Origin: Hymenobacter sedentarius
GTDB lineage: Bacteria; Bacteroidota; Bacteroidia; Cytophagales; Hymenobacteraceae
Direction: 5' to 3'
Assembly: GCF_001507645.1 (NCBI RefSeq)
Contig: NZ_CP013909.1
Coordinates: 4,402,001 to 4,466,000, forward strand
DNA: 64,000 bases
Part shown: one piece after another, positions 7,972 through 16,485 of the stretch
Position numbering within the stretch: the first letter of the stretch is position 1
Layout of the letters: the number at the start of each line of letters is the position of its first letter
The notes under the pieces: generated by a model
Seen by the model: only the letters and a program-made list of their open reading frames with translations
Database searches by the model: none
What the model was told of the DNA's origin: nothing
Translations under genes and position numbers: made by a program

Positions 7972-10815
7972 ATGAGAAACACGTTACGCCTGCTATTGCT
8001 TCTGTTAGTTAACACGTTGACCTTGGCGGCCGGGGCGGCCACTGCGCCCCCTACCGTGCCAGGCCGCCTGGTGCTAAAGCTGCTGCCCGGCCGCCCGGCC
8101 ACCGCCGTGGACGCGGCCCTGCGCGCGCTGGGCGCCCACGGCCGGCAGCAGAAGTTCCCCCGTGCCCTGGCGCCCTGCCTCGAGAAGCGCGGCAGCGTGA
8201 ACTTGCGCGGCATCTACCAAATTGAGGTGCCGGTCACGCTGAGCCTCGAGCGTGCCCGCATCGTGCTCCTGGGCACCGGCGTAGTCGAGTATGTGGAGCC
8301 GCTCTACATCCGCATGCCGCAGTACCAGCCCAACGACCCGCTGGCCGACTCCACCCTCACCGACCTCGCCGCCAGCCAGTACTACTTAAAGCAGATTCAG
8401 GCCTACCGGGCCTGGGACGTGACCCGCGGCGACAGCTCCATCGTCATCGGCATCACCGACAGCGGGGTGCGCCTCACCCACGAAGACCTGCGCCAGCAGA
8501 TTAAGCACAACTACGCCGACCCCATCAACGGCCGCGACGACGACGGCGACGGCTACGTGGACAACTTTACCGGCTGGGACCTGGCCAACAACGACAACGA
8601 CCCCGGTTACGACATCAAAATCGTCCACGGCACGCTGGTGGCGGGCGTGGCCACCGCCCGTACCGACAACGGCGTGGGCATCGCCGGCCTGGGCAACCGC
8701 TGCCGGTTTCTGCCGCTCAACATTTACCCCAACACCCCTACCGGCTACTTTGCTGGCGTGGAGGCCGTGGTGTACGCCGCCGACCACAACTGCAAGGTGA
8801 TTAACATGAGCTGGGGCGCCGCCGGCGGCTACTCCCGCTACGAGCAGGACGCCATGACCTACGCCGCCGTAAACCGCGACGCCGTGCTGGTGGCCGCCGC
8901 CGGCAACACCAACGCCGACCTGCAGTTCTACCCCGCCTCCTACGACCACGTGCTGTCGGTGTCGGGCGTTGACAACAAAGACCAGAAAAGCCCGGCCGCC
9001 ACCTACGGCCACCGTGTGGACCTGGTGGCGCCCGGCCTGAGCATCCTCACCACCTACGGCTACCATGGCACCACTCCGCAGGGCACTGCCGATGCCGACT
9101 ACGTGGCCGTGGGCGGCACCTCGTTTGCCGCGCCGCTGGTGGCCGCCGCGGCCGCGCTGGTGCGGTGGCGGTTTCCGCAGTTCACCGCCGACCAGGTAGC
9201 CGCCCAGCTCCGCCAGACCACCGACAACATCGACGGCCTGCCTGCCAACGCGGCCTGGGCTACCCGCTTGGGCACCGGCCGGCTCAACGTGCTGAAAGCC
9301 CTCACCCAAACCTCCCGCCAAGAGGCCCGCGTGCTCACCAGCACCCTGGCCCCGGCCCGCCCCGCCTACCTGCCCGGCGACACCATCCGGCTGGCGGTGA
9401 ACGTGCAAAACCTGTTGCAGCCCATTGCCGGGCTCACGGTCACGCTCACGGCGCTCTCGCCCTACATCACGGTGCGGCAGGGCACTTTTGCCGCCGGCAA
9501 CCTGGCCATGTTGGGCCGGGCCAACAACGCCGGCACTCCTTTTCGACTGGCCGTGGCCACCAGCGGCATTCCGCTCAATACCACGGCCACGCTGCGCTAC
9601 CGCCTCACGGCCGCCGGCGGCTACCAGTCCGACCAGTACCTCGACATCGTGCTCAACCCCGACTACGTGGTGCTCAACGCCAGCGACCTGGCCGTGACGC
9701 TTACCAGCCGCGGCAACCTGGCGTTTGATGACCTGGCCGGCTCCGTGGGTTTGGGCTTGACGTACCGGGGCAGCGGCAACATCCTGAGCGAGGGCGGCCT
9801 GCTGCTGGCCACCACGCCCACCCGGGTCTCGGACCGGCTGCGCTCCAGCGGCGGGCAGGCGCGGCAGTCGTTTTTCAGCCTTGGCCAGGCCACGCGCCAG
9901 CAGCCCGGGCCCCGCGCCGACCAAGAAGTGCGGGCGGCGTTTCAGGACACCATTCCGGTGGCGGGCAGCCGCATTCGGAGCGTGGGCATGGCCGTGCGTC
10001 AGCGCGCCTACGCCTGGAGCACGCCCGGCCGCCGCGACTTTGTGCTGCTGGAATATTCACTCAAGAACCTCACCGCCGATACGCTAAAGCCGCTCTATGC
10101 CGGCCTGTATACCGACTGGGACCTGCCCACGCCCGATGGCGGCGCCAGCAACGCCGCGGCCTGGGACAGCACCCGCGCCCTGGGCTACACCTACGCCCTG
10201 AGCCAGCAGTCCACCTCCACCCTACCGGCTTCTTACGCCGGCGTGCGGCTGCTGCGCGGTGGCGCCCCGGCCGTGTACTCCATTAATAATAACGCCCCCG
10301 CGGGCACGCCCGTGCGCCTGGCCGACGGCTTCTCTCTCGCCGAAAAATTCCTGACCCTGAGCAGCGGCACCGCCCGCGCCCAGCGCAGCGCGGGCCTGCC
10401 CAGCGGCGCCGATGTATCGCAGGTGGTGGGCACCCGCATCACCCGGCTGGCACCCGGCGACTCTACTACCGTGACCTTTGCCCTACTGGTGGCTACCTCG
10501 CTGCCGCAGCTGCAAGCTGCGGCCGATGCCGCACGCAACGCTTATGCTACGCTGCTGCCCACGCGCCCGGCCGCCTTAGCGGAAGGGTTCAGCGTATTTC
10601 CCAACCCCACTTCCGGGCCCCTGCAGCTGGAGCTGCCCGCCCGGTTTGGCTTGGTGAGCGTGCACGTTATCAATGCCCTGGGGCAAGTGGTGCGGGCCCA
10701 GGCCGGCAGCGGCAACTTGGCGCGCCTGAACCTGGCGGGCCTGGCGCCCGGCGTCTACACGGTGCGGGCGCAGGGCACCGCCGGGGTGCGCACCCGGGCC
10801 GTAATGGTCCATTAA
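7972..10815 (+). CDS. Secreted subtilisin-family (S8) protease with T9SS C-terminal signal
   Basis: 947 residues from the ATG at 7972; a TTG one codon upstream is less likely. Signal peptide, residues 1-22. An inhibitor-like propeptide follows to about 110 (VPGRLVLKLLPGRP...VVEYVEPLY). The S8 catalytic domain covers about 135-430, with Asp163 (GITDSGV), His219 (VHGTLVAGV), oxyanion Asn312 (AAAGNT) and Ser384 (GGTSFAAPLVAAA); all four are present, so it should be active. Beta-rich CARDB-like regions follow. The last 75 residues (FSVFPNPTSGPLQLEL ... LAPGVYTVRAQGTAG) are a type A T9SS sorting domain. It should be exported through Sec and then T9SS to the surface or medium to degrade protein. 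Confidence 0.9.
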   Translation: MRNTLRLLLLLLVNTLTLAAGAATAPPTVPGRLVLKLLPGRPATAVDAALRALGAHGRQQKFPRALAPCLEKRGSVNLRGIYQIEVPVTLSLERARIVLLGTGVVEYVEPLYIRMPQYQPNDPLADSTLTDLAASQYYLKQIQAYRAWDVTRGDSSIVIGITDSGVRLTHEDLRQQIKHNYADPINGRDDDGDGYVDNFTGWDLANNDNDPGYDIKIVHGTLVAGVATARTDNGVGIAGLGNRCRFLPLNIYPNTPTGYFAGVEAVVYAADHNCKVINMSWGAAGGYSRYEQDAMTYAAVNRDAVLVAAAGNTNADLQFYPASYDHVLSVSGVDNKDQKSPAATYGHRVDLVAPGLSILTTYGYHGTTPQGTADADYVAVGGTSFAAPLVAAAAALVRWRFPQFTADQVAAQLRQTTDNIDGLPANAAWATRLGTGRLNVLKALTQTSRQEARVLTSTLAPARPAYLPGDTIRLAVNVQNLLQPIAGLTVTLTALSPYITVRQGTFAAGNLAMLGRANNAGTPFRLAVATSGIPLNTTATLRYRLTAAGGYQSDQYLDIVLNPDYVVLNASDLAVTLTSRGNLAFDDLAGSVGLGLTYRGSGNILSEGGLLLATTPTRVSDRLRSSGGQARQSFFSLGQATRQQPGPRADQEVRAAFQDTIPVAGSRIRSVGMAVRQRAYAWSTPGRRDFVLLEYSLKNLTADTLKPLYAGLYTDWDLPTPDGGASNAAAWDSTRALGYTYALSQQSTSTLPASYAGVRLLRGGAPAVYSINNNAPAGTPVRLADGFSLAEKFLTLSSGTARAQRSAGLPSGADVSQVVGTRITRLAPGDSTTVTFALLVATSLPQLQAAADAARNAYATLLPTRPAALAEGFSVFPNPTSGPLQLELPARFGLVSVHVINALGQVVRAQAGSGNLARLNLAGLAPGVYTVRAQGTAGVRTRAVMVH

Positions 10816-11560
10816 GTCGTTAAGTAGCTCAGCGCAGCTGCCAGAGCTTCGGCCCAGCCGGTGGTGTACAATTGCTGTGCGCCGCGCGGCCCGTTCGACG
10901 CGGGCTCGTTGAGCTGGCCGTCGAGGTTTTTAGCCGGGCTAGCTTCGGCCAGCCGCACCAGTTGCTGGCCGAAGCGAGCATTCAGGGCGTCGAGGGTGGC
11001 CATGAGTTGCTGGCGGCGCTGCTGGTCGGCGGCGGTGCTGGAAAAGAGGCCAAGCTGGGCTTGGCCGGCCGGCTCCAGCCCACTGAACAGGATGCCGGTG
11101 AACAGGATGCCGGCGCGGTGGTACGCCACGCCCGGGCGGCGCAAGCGGTGCAGGCCGCGTAGGGCGGCCTGGGTTAGCATGGTCACGTCGTGGCCGGCGT
11201 GGGGCAGGCTGATGACAGCCGTGTGGGTGGTGGGCTCGGCCGTAGCGGCAGAGCGGTTGGTACCCAGTATGACCGTGACCAAGTGCGCGGCCAGCCCGTG
11301 CCGCCGCAGCTTCTCGGCGGCTTTGGCCGTGAAGGTGGCCAGGGCTTCGGATAGCACAGTCGCTTCGTGCTAGGGCGCGGCGGGCGCACCAGATGGTAGG
11401 GCTCGCCCATCTTCAGACCCAGAGCCTAGGCCTCGTCGGAGCGCGAAATCAGGCTGCCGTCGTTGTTCGAGAGCACCACCACGGGCTTGACTTCCTGGTG
11501 CGGCGCAAAAACCCGCTCGCAGGAAACATAAAAATTATGGCAATCGACGAGGGCGTACAT
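10812..11560 (-). pseudogene. umuC: umuC remnant: DNA polymerase V subunit with stop codon and large internal deletion
   Basis: From the ATG at 11560 the minus strand reads MYALVDCHNFYVSCERVFAP, the N-terminus of the UmuC Y-family polymerase. Codon 45 is TAG (11428-11426) where the family has Lys (DEAKALG). Reading past it gives ALGLKMGEPYHLVR, then homology breaks. It resumes in another frame with ALATFTAKAAEKLRRHGLAAHLVTVIL and runs to the UmuC C-terminus (AGILFTGIL, QQLMATLDALNARFGQQLVRLA) ending at 10812. Against UmuC of about 420 residues, roughly 240 are missing, including the SIDEAF catalytic motif. The 181-codon open frame at 10812-11357 is therefore a fragment. It lies 63 nt downstream of umuD. 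Confidence 0.85.
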
Positions 11561-11623
11561 ACGGGCGTGGTGATTTTGCTAACGGGCGCGGCCTTGCTAA
11601 CGGGTTATTTTCCATTCGTCGGC

Positions 11624-12076
11624 TTACTGCTCAGCTAATTGGTGGATGACGTGCGTGACCACGCCCCAAACCACCAGCCCCACGCCCCGGTCCACGGCCA
11701 CCGGCGGGTAGCGCGCGTTCTCGGCCACCAGCCACGGCTGCCCGGCCCGCATCTGCAGGCGCTTGATGGTGTGCTCGCCTTCCACCACGGCCACCACAAT
11801 GCTGCCATCGCGGGCGCGCACCGCCCGGTCCACGGCCACGAGGTCGCCGGGGTGAAGGCCGGCCCCAATCATGGAATCGCCGCTGACGCGCGCCAGAAAC
11901 GTGGAGGCCGGGTGCTGAAACAGGTGCTTGGTCAGGTCGAGCGGCGCGTCGAGGTGGTCGTCGGCCGGCGACGGGATACCCGCCGGGAAGCCCGCCGGAA
12001 TAGGGCAACCAAAAAGCGGCAGCTCCCGAGTGATGAGGTGGGCGGCGGCTATGAAATTGTAGAGGAAAGCGGACAT
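11624..12076 (-). CDS. umuD: UmuD-like S24 peptidase, SOS mutagenesis protein
   Basis: 150 residues from the ATG at 12076. It aligns over its whole length with UmuD: AGFPAGIPSPADDHLDAPLD (self-cleavage region, Ala-Gly at 28-29 or 32-33), LTKHLFQHPASTFLARVSGDSMIGAGL with catalytic Ser68, HTIKRL with Lys105, and the C-terminal GVVTHVIHQL. There is no DNA-binding domain, so it is UmuD and not LexA. UmuD normally cleaves itself with RecA filaments and then joins UmuC in polymerase V. Here its partner gene is destroyed, so this copy either works with another UmuC/DinB elsewhere or is itself on the way out. Confidence 0.88.
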   Translation of the reverse strand: MSAFLYNFIAAAHLITRELPLFGCPIPAGFPAGIPSPADDHLDAPLDLTKHLFQHPASTFLARVSGDSMIGAGLHPGDLVAVDRAVRARDGSIVVAVVEGEHTIKRLQMRAGQPWLVAENARYPPVAVDRGVGLVVWGVVTHVIHQLAEQ

Positions 12077-12116
12077 AAGAGCACCCAAACGCCTGAGCTG
12101 TTGGCTTGGGGTTGCT

Positions 12117-12139
12117 ATTTACTAATTACTTTAGTAAAT
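12117..12139. promoter_or_regulatory. Perfect 9-bp inverted repeat upstream of umuD, candidate SOS-type operator
   Basis: ATTTACTAA, a 5-bp spacer, then its exact complement TTAGTAAAT, 41 bp upstream of the umuD start in an AT-rich gap. Position and symmetry suggest a repressor site controlling the damage-inducible pair. The protein is unknown; it does not match the E. coli LexA box. Confidence 0.5.
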
Positions 12140-12294
12140 TGTTTTAACGCCTTTCTACAATCCAACTAGATACTGGCAACGTACCTCACCGAGCTTCGTA
12201 ACATAGTTATGTCAAATTAAAGTAATTCAAGCGCTTCTCTCTAAATAAGACTAAAAAAATCATTTCCAAGCTTTTTAGTTTATCGTATAATTGG

Positions 12295-12302
12295 TAACTT
12301 TG
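12295..12302 (+). promoter_or_regulatory. Bacteroidota -7 promoter box (TAACTTTG)
   Basis: Matches the TAnnTTTG consensus and ends 3 nt before the ATG at 12306. No clear -33 TTTG is seen at the expected distance. Confidence 0.35.
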
Positions 12303-12305
12303 GTT

Positions 12306-12554
12306 ATGTCAAAAGTCAAGCTCCCTACGCCGCTGCCCCTGCAGCAATTCGCTCGTTGCGTGAACGACACGCAACGCCCCGCCGACTACGTTGGTGACTG
12401 GCCCGAAGCCGGCCGTGTGTACTCCGTGCGCGTGCTGCCACACGTGAGCACCGGCAAGCCCCAAGTGCACGTCCTCGGCTTTTATGCCGAGCGTCCTTAT
12501 GGCGCCTTCGCTGCCCACCGCTTCGAGCAGATTGCCGATGTGTGGCTTAATTAA
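12306..12554 (+). CDS. Small protein of unknown function
   Basis: 82 residues from the ATG at 12306. No signal peptide or membrane helix. The sequence has alternating hydrophobic strands (VYSVRVLPHVSTGKPQVHVLGFY) suggesting a small beta-rich domain. GC-rich codon use and a terminator-like hairpin 38 nt after the stop support a real gene. I do not recognise a family. Confidence 0.5.
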   Translation: MSKVKLPTPLPLQQFARCVNDTQRPADYVGDWPEAGRVYSVRVLPHVSTGKPQVHVLGFYAERPYGAFAAHRFEQIADVWLN

Positions 12555-12592
12555 GCCGGCATAGCCGTCGGCACGATGGTTTCACCCATTTT

Positions 12593-12622
12593 GGCCCCGT
12601 TGGCTTTGCAGCCAGCGGGGCC
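12593..12622. terminator. Hairpin between convergent genes
   Basis: A 13-bp stem with one mismatch (GGCCCCGTTGGCT / AGCCAGCGGGGCC) and a 4-nt loop lies between the plus gene ending at 12554 and the minus gene ending at 12674. There is no long T-run, so termination may be weak. Confidence 0.5.
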
Positions 12623-12673
12623 GGTTTGTGTCTGGGGGTTGGCTCAACAAAAGACCAAAGCAAGGGCGTGCCG

Positions 12674-13363
12674 CTAATGGCCGTACTGGTAGAACATGCC
12701 CCGGTCGGAGGGCGTCCAGAGGCAGGCTTTTTGGCCGCTGGCTTTCAGGGCGTCGTTGGTCCAGGTGTTGCAGGTGTACAGGAAGCTGTAGACCCGTTTG
12801 GCTTCGTAGAACGCGTCGTCGGGGCCGTAGCTGTGGCCCTTAATGTGCTGCACGTGGCCGGCCGCATCGTAGCGAAAGCTGTTTTGGATATAGGCAATCA
12901 GGCGGGCATACTCGGCGCGGCTCAGGTACAGCGGCACCGTGGCGGGGCCGGGCACCATGCTGTGCAGGTAGGTGGTGTGCATGGCCGAGGAACCCAGCCA
13001 AAACGCCGCCACGAACGCCGTGCTGAATTTGAGGTCGGCCCAGGTGGGCGTGTCGAGGTAAAAGCCCTTGTCGCCCCAGCCAAAGGCGATGAAGCGCATG
13101 GTGGTATCGCCGGAAGGGATGTTGCTGAACGGCAGCTGCTTGCTCCAATCTATCTGGGCGGTTTTGATGGGCACCACGATGTCGGTGTGCACGCCGTTGG
13201 TGTGCAGGAAGACCAGCACATCGGGCGAGGCCGTGGGGTCCGCTTTGGGCACGGGAATGCGCGAAAGCACGAACGCCGCGGCCAGGTACAGGCCCGCCAC
13301 GCCCACAAGCGTGCCGGCTACGTAGCCCACGGGCTTCAACACTTTGCGAATGAGGGCGGGCAT
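12674..13363 (-). CDS. DUF2459/TIGR02117-family protein
   Basis: 229 residues from the ATG at 13363; a 16-residue upstream extension (MPDCCCTWRPQ...) has no family character. The N-terminal hydrophobic helix (VGYVAGTLVGVAGLYLAAAFVLSRIPV) anchors it in the inner membrane, with a periplasmic domain following. Family-typical motifs are VFLHTNGVHTDIVVPI, FGWGDKGFYL, FGSSAMHTTYL-like WLGSSAMHTTYLHS, and the end FLYTCNTWTNDALKASGQKACLWTPSDRGMFYQY. The family is conserved with His and Cys residues but has no established function. It is convergent with the small gene at 12306. Confidence 0.8.
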   Translation of the reverse strand: MPALIRKVLKPVGYVAGTLVGVAGLYLAAAFVLSRIPVPKADPTASPDVLVFLHTNGVHTDIVVPIKTAQIDWSKQLPFSNIPSGDTTMRFIAFGWGDKGFYLDTPTWADLKFSTAFVAAFWLGSSAMHTTYLHSMVPGPATVPLYLSRAEYARLIAYIQNSFRYDAAGHVQHIKGHSYGPDDAFYEAKRVYSFLYTCNTWTNDALKASGQKACLWTPSDRGMFYQYGH

Positions 13364-13513
13364 GGGTAAGCGGGGAGTTTGGGGCCGCCAGGTACAGCAG
13401 CAATCGGGCAATAAGCCCTGCCGTGGCGGGCTCCAACTGTACGTGCAGCGCGGTTTTTAGGTCGGCATCGGCGGTAGAAACTCTGCCCCGTTCCGTCGCT
13501 GACCCGCCGACCG

Positions 13514-14251
13514 CTAGACCAAGTCGCAGTACCAGAACCCGGTATCAAACGGGCTGGGGCCGGCGCTATCGTCGGCGCAGTCGTAGCCGGAATCGTCGGT
13601 TTTCGGGGCAGGCGTGTATTTACGGTACACGATTTCTCCCTTCTCGAAGGCAACGGGCTGCCGGAACAACGGGCCGTCGAACACGAAGGTGTGGAACTCG
13701 CCATTCTCGCCGCAGGGGTCGACATTGGCGGGCAGGTCGCGCAGGAACTCCTCGTCAATCACCCGGCCCACAAAGCTTTGGTCCAGGTATTTTTCGTTGA
13801 CGCAGGTGGTGATGGTTTTAAAGCCCAGCCCAATAAATTCGCGGATAAGCGCGGCGGTGGGCTGGCCCCAAAGCGGGAACACGGCTTGCAAATTGAGCCG
13901 GGCCAGCTGGTCTTCGCGGTAGCGGCGCAGGTCTTCGAGGAAGATGTCGCCGAAAATGGACGCCGTGGCGCCCCGCCGCTGCAAGTCCTGCAGTGTGGTG
14001 GTCATCAGCTGCTCGTAGGCTTCCATGGTGGGCGTTTCGGGCAGCAGGAGCTGGCGGCAGGGCAGCCTCAGGCTGGCCGCCTGCTGCTCGAGCAGGGCCA
14101 CGCGCACGCCGTGCATGGAGGTGCGCCGGTACGGCTCGCTCACGGTGGTCAGCAACTCCAGCACGTCGTATTGCCCGCCCTGTAGCACCTTATACAGCGC
14201 CAGGGCCGAGTCTTTGCCGCCGCTCCAATTGAAAATTGCCTGCTCTTTCAT
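13514..14251 (-). CDS. DUF71/Dph6-like ATP-pyrophosphatase (diphthine--ammonia ligase family)
   Basis: 245 residues from the ATG at 14251. The frame stays open upstream to 15184, but that part is the antisense shadow of the glycosyltransferase gene. NWSGGKDSALALY (residues 8-20) is the PP-loop that binds ATP in N-type ATP-pyrophosphatases. TSMHGVR, ASIFGDIFLEDLRRYREDQL, and DPCGENGEFHTFVFDGPLF are diagnostic DUF71 motifs. Eukaryotic relatives amidate diphthine in EF-2; bacteria lack diphthamide, so the bacterial substrate is unknown despite the common database name. The gene is divergent from the glycosyltransferase at 14387, 135 bp away. Confidence 0.85.
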   Translation of the reverse strand: MKEQAIFNWSGGKDSALALYKVLQGGQYDVLELLTTVSEPYRRTSMHGVRVALLEQQAASLRLPCRQLLLPETPTMEAYEQLMTTTLQDLQRRGATASIFGDIFLEDLRRYREDQLARLNLQAVFPLWGQPTAALIREFIGLGFKTITTCVNEKYLDQSFVGRVIDEEFLRDLPANVDPCGENGEFHTFVFDGPLFRQPVAFEKGEIVYRKYTPAPKTDDSGYDCADDSAGPSPFDTGFWYCDLV

Positions 14252-14386
14252 ACCATGGCAAAGTAACGGCCTTATGGGCCAAAGCGGCACTTGGGTGGCA
14301 GTAAGCGAGTGGCGCAGCTGGCCCCTGAGCAAGGTTGAGCTGAGCCGTAAGCAACTTTTTGGGCGCATAAGCCGAACAAGGAAGCC

Positions 14387-15148
14387 ATGCACTTTGCCAT
14401 CATCACCCCCACCCACCAGCGCCGGGACCTGCTGCCTGAGGCCGTGGCCAGCGTGCGCGCCAGCGTCAGCGCGCCGCTTGACTTCTCGTTCGAACACCTT
14501 ATCTACGACAACGGCTCGCGCGACGGCACGGCCGCCTACCTGCGCGAAGCCGCCGCCCAGCCCGGCCCGCCACTCCGCCACTGGCACGACCCCGCCCGCC
14601 AGCTTGCCGGCTTGGCCCGCAACCAGCTCATTCAGGAAACAGACCCCGAGGCTTGGGTGGTGCCTTTGGATGATGACGACATCATGCTGCAGCGCACCCT
14701 GCACCACTACGCGGCCCAGATTGCCGCCCACCCCGACCGGCCGTGGTTTGTGGCCGACTTCCTGCGCGTAGACGAGCACGGCCGCTACCTGCCCAACGAG
14801 GATTACTACGCTTGGCAGTTCGAGACGCCGACCGACATGCTCCGCGCCATTTTCCGGGCCGAGCACTTCATCCAGGGCAACGTGTGCTACAGCCGCCTTT
14901 TCATCGACGAAGTGGGCGGCTACGACGCCGAGTTGCCCATGGCCGAAGACCTCGACCTCTACGTCCGGTTTCTGCTGGCCGGGCAGCTGCCCGTGCTGTG
15001 CCCACACATCAGCCACCTGCACCGTTTCCACTCCCGCAACGTGAGCATCGGCGTCGATGCCGCGAAGCACAACGCCGACTTGCGCGTGATTTACCAGAAG
15101 TACGCCCCGCAGCTTCACGCCTTGGGTATTGAGGAGCCCGGAAAGTAG
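14387..15148 (+). CDS. Family 2 glycosyltransferase
   Basis: 253 residues, a single GT-A domain without membrane segments. IITPTHQRRDLLPEAVASV starts the Rossmann-like nucleotide-binding half. IYDNGSRDGTAAYL is the usual DNGSxDGT motif. PLDDDDIM is the DxD metal and sugar-nucleotide site. MAEDLDLYVRFLLAG supplies the ED catalytic-base region. Such enzymes transfer a sugar from a nucleotide donor to a saccharide or lipid in the cytoplasm. No other polysaccharide genes are next to it, so donor and acceptor cannot be inferred. It ends 22 nt before the next start and may be co-transcribed. Confidence 0.85.
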   Translation: MHFAIITPTHQRRDLLPEAVASVRASVSAPLDFSFEHLIYDNGSRDGTAAYLREAAAQPGPPLRHWHDPARQLAGLARNQLIQETDPEAWVVPLDDDDIMLQRTLHHYAAQIAAHPDRPWFVADFLRVDEHGRYLPNEDYYAWQFETPTDMLRAIFRAEHFIQGNVCYSRLFIDEVGGYDAELPMAEDLDLYVRFLLAGQLPVLCPHISHLHRFHSRNVSIGVDAAKHNADLRVIYQKYAPQLHALGIEEPGK

Positions 15149-15157
15149 CGGGCGCCG

Positions 15158-15165
15158 TATTTTTG
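15158..15165 (+). promoter_or_regulatory. Bacteroidota -7 promoter box (TATTTTTG)
   Basis: Exact match to TAnnTTTG, ending 5 nt before the ATG at 15171. It would place transcription initiation at or next to the start codon. Confidence 0.4.
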
Positions 15166-15170
15166 GGCTT

Positions 15171-15596
15171 ATGCCCGCCCCCACGCCTGCCTCCGCGCCC
15201 GAACCCGTCTACAGCATTCCGGCCTCCTACCGCAAAATGGAGAACACCCACATCCTGTTCTGGCTGGTGAAAGACATCAGCTGGTGCATGATTTGGAAAC
15301 CCCTGGGCCTGCTCATGGTGGTGCCCACGCTGGGCATTGCCCTGGTCATTGCCTGGCGCACGCGCGGCTATAAGTCGGAGCTGGCGCACAACCTGGCCAT
15401 TGTGTTCTGGATTGCGGCCAACTCCTACTGGATGAGCAGCGAGTTTTTCGGCTTCGATACCGTGCAGGTCGTTCCGCACGTCACGGGCAAGCACCTGGCG
15501 CTGGTGCCCTTCCTCATTGGGCTGGGCATTTTGCTATACTACTACCTGGTGCAGAAGCCCCGCGAAGCGCAGGAGCCTGAAGTAGCCACCCTGTAA
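15171..15596 (+). CDS. Small multi-pass membrane protein of unknown function
   Basis: 141 residues from the ATG at 15171. Three or four hydrophobic segments are visible: LGLLMVVPTLGIALVIAW, ELAHNLAIVFWIAANSYWM, and HLALVPFLIGLGILLYYYLV, with a shorter one around residues 28-42. WIAANSYWMSSEFFGFD and the shape of the protein are recurrent in Bacteroidota hypothetical membrane proteins, but I cannot name the family. A TAnnTTTG box lies directly upstream, so it probably has its own promoter. Confidence 0.65.
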   Translation: MPAPTPASAPEPVYSIPASYRKMENTHILFWLVKDISWCMIWKPLGLLMVVPTLGIALVIAWRTRGYKSELAHNLAIVFWIAANSYWMSSEFFGFDTVQVVPHVTGKHLALVPFLIGLGILLYYYLVQKPREAQEPEVATL

Positions 15597-15695
15597 GCCG
15601 GGCCCACCGGGTGCTCGGGCAGCTGCGCAACCTCAACGTGGCGCGGGCGGCCATCGTAGTTTAGCGGCACCGCATCACCCTACCCCGCCCGCGCC

Positions 15696-16439
15696 ATGAG
15701 TATCGAAGAACAGCAGGCCTTTGCCGAGCTGCAGGTTTGGCAGCAGGAGATGCAGCGGCCGCCCTCGTTTCTGAACCGCTTTTCCCGCCGCGTGCAAACC
15801 CGGCTCAACGCGCTGCTGCCCGAGCGGGTGCACCAAGCCATCACGGCGGCCATTAAGCACATGGTGCGCGGCGTGCTGTTTGGCTCCACGCACACCACAG
15901 CCCAGCCCCTGGCCGGCGCCTCCTTGGCCGAGCGGGAAAAGGCCGTGCGCGCCCGCATCCGCGACTACCGCACCATGGCCACGGCCGAAGGCGCCGTCAC
16001 GGGCGCCGGGGGCTTCCTGCTGGGCCTGGCCGATTTTCCGCTCCTGCTTAGCCTCAAGCTCAAGCTGCTCTTTGACGTGGCCGCGCTCTACGGCTACGAC
16101 GTGCGCGACTACACCGAGCGGCTGTACCTGCTGCACGTGTTTCAGCTGGCGTTCAGCAGCCAGCACACCCGCAACGAAACCTACCGGCGGCTTGCCAGCT
16201 GGGAAACCTACCGCCACACGCTGCCCACCGACGTCCACGAATTTGACTGGCGCACCCTGCAGCAGGAATACCGCGACTACATCGACATCGCCAAAATGGC
16301 TCAACTTGTGCCCGTCATCGGCGCCGCGGTGGGCGCCGTGGCCAACTACCGCCTCATCGAGCAGCTCGGCTACATGGCCATGAACTGCTACCGCATGCGG
16401 CACTTCGCAGCGGCAGATGCCCGACTGGCTCAAGTTTAG
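15696..16439 (+). CDS. EcsC family protein
   Basis: 247 residues. The core EGAVTGAGGFLLGLADFPLLLSLKLKLLFDVAALYGYD and the C-terminal VPVIGAAVGAVANYRLIEQLGYMAMNCYRMR are the two glycine-rich amphipathic segments typical of EcsC domains (PF12787), which are named after the third gene of the Bacillus ecs ABC-transporter operon. The biochemical role is unknown; membrane association is likely from the hydrophobic glycine-rich helices. No ABC transporter genes are beside it here. The start at 15696 is the first ATG after a 99-bp gap. Confidence 0.8.
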   Translation: MSIEEQQAFAELQVWQQEMQRPPSFLNRFSRRVQTRLNALLPERVHQAITAAIKHMVRGVLFGSTHTTAQPLAGASLAEREKAVRARIRDYRTMATAEGAVTGAGGFLLGLADFPLLLSLKLKLLFDVAALYGYDVRDYTERLYLLHVFQLAFSSQHTRNETYRRLASWETYRHTLPTDVHEFDWRTLQQEYRDYIDIAKMAQLVPVIGAAVGAVANYRLIEQLGYMAMNCYRMRHFAAADARLAQV

Positions 16440-16485
16440 CTCAACAAAAATTCGCGTTCAGCACGACCACGACTGGCGACGCTGA

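Noticed and set aside
8386-9924. A 512-codon minus-strand open frame in the subtilase gene
   Set aside because: The plus strand has the full catalytic triad and sorting domain, so the minus frame is a shadow.
10812-11357. A stand-alone 181-residue gene
   Set aside because: It is the C-terminal part of a broken umuC; the N-terminal part is present upstream in another frame.
11624-12076. LexA or phage repressor
   Set aside because: No helix-turn-helix domain. Length and the SPADDHLDAPLD region fit UmuD.
13514-14251. Bacterial diphthamide synthesis
   Set aside because: Bacteria lack EF-2 diphthamide; only DUF71 family membership is supported.
14252-15184. N-terminal extension of the DUF71 protein to 556 residues
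   Set aside because: The extra 310 codons are antisense to the glycosyltransferase. The family N-terminus (NWSGGKDSALAL) starts at the internal ATG at 14251.
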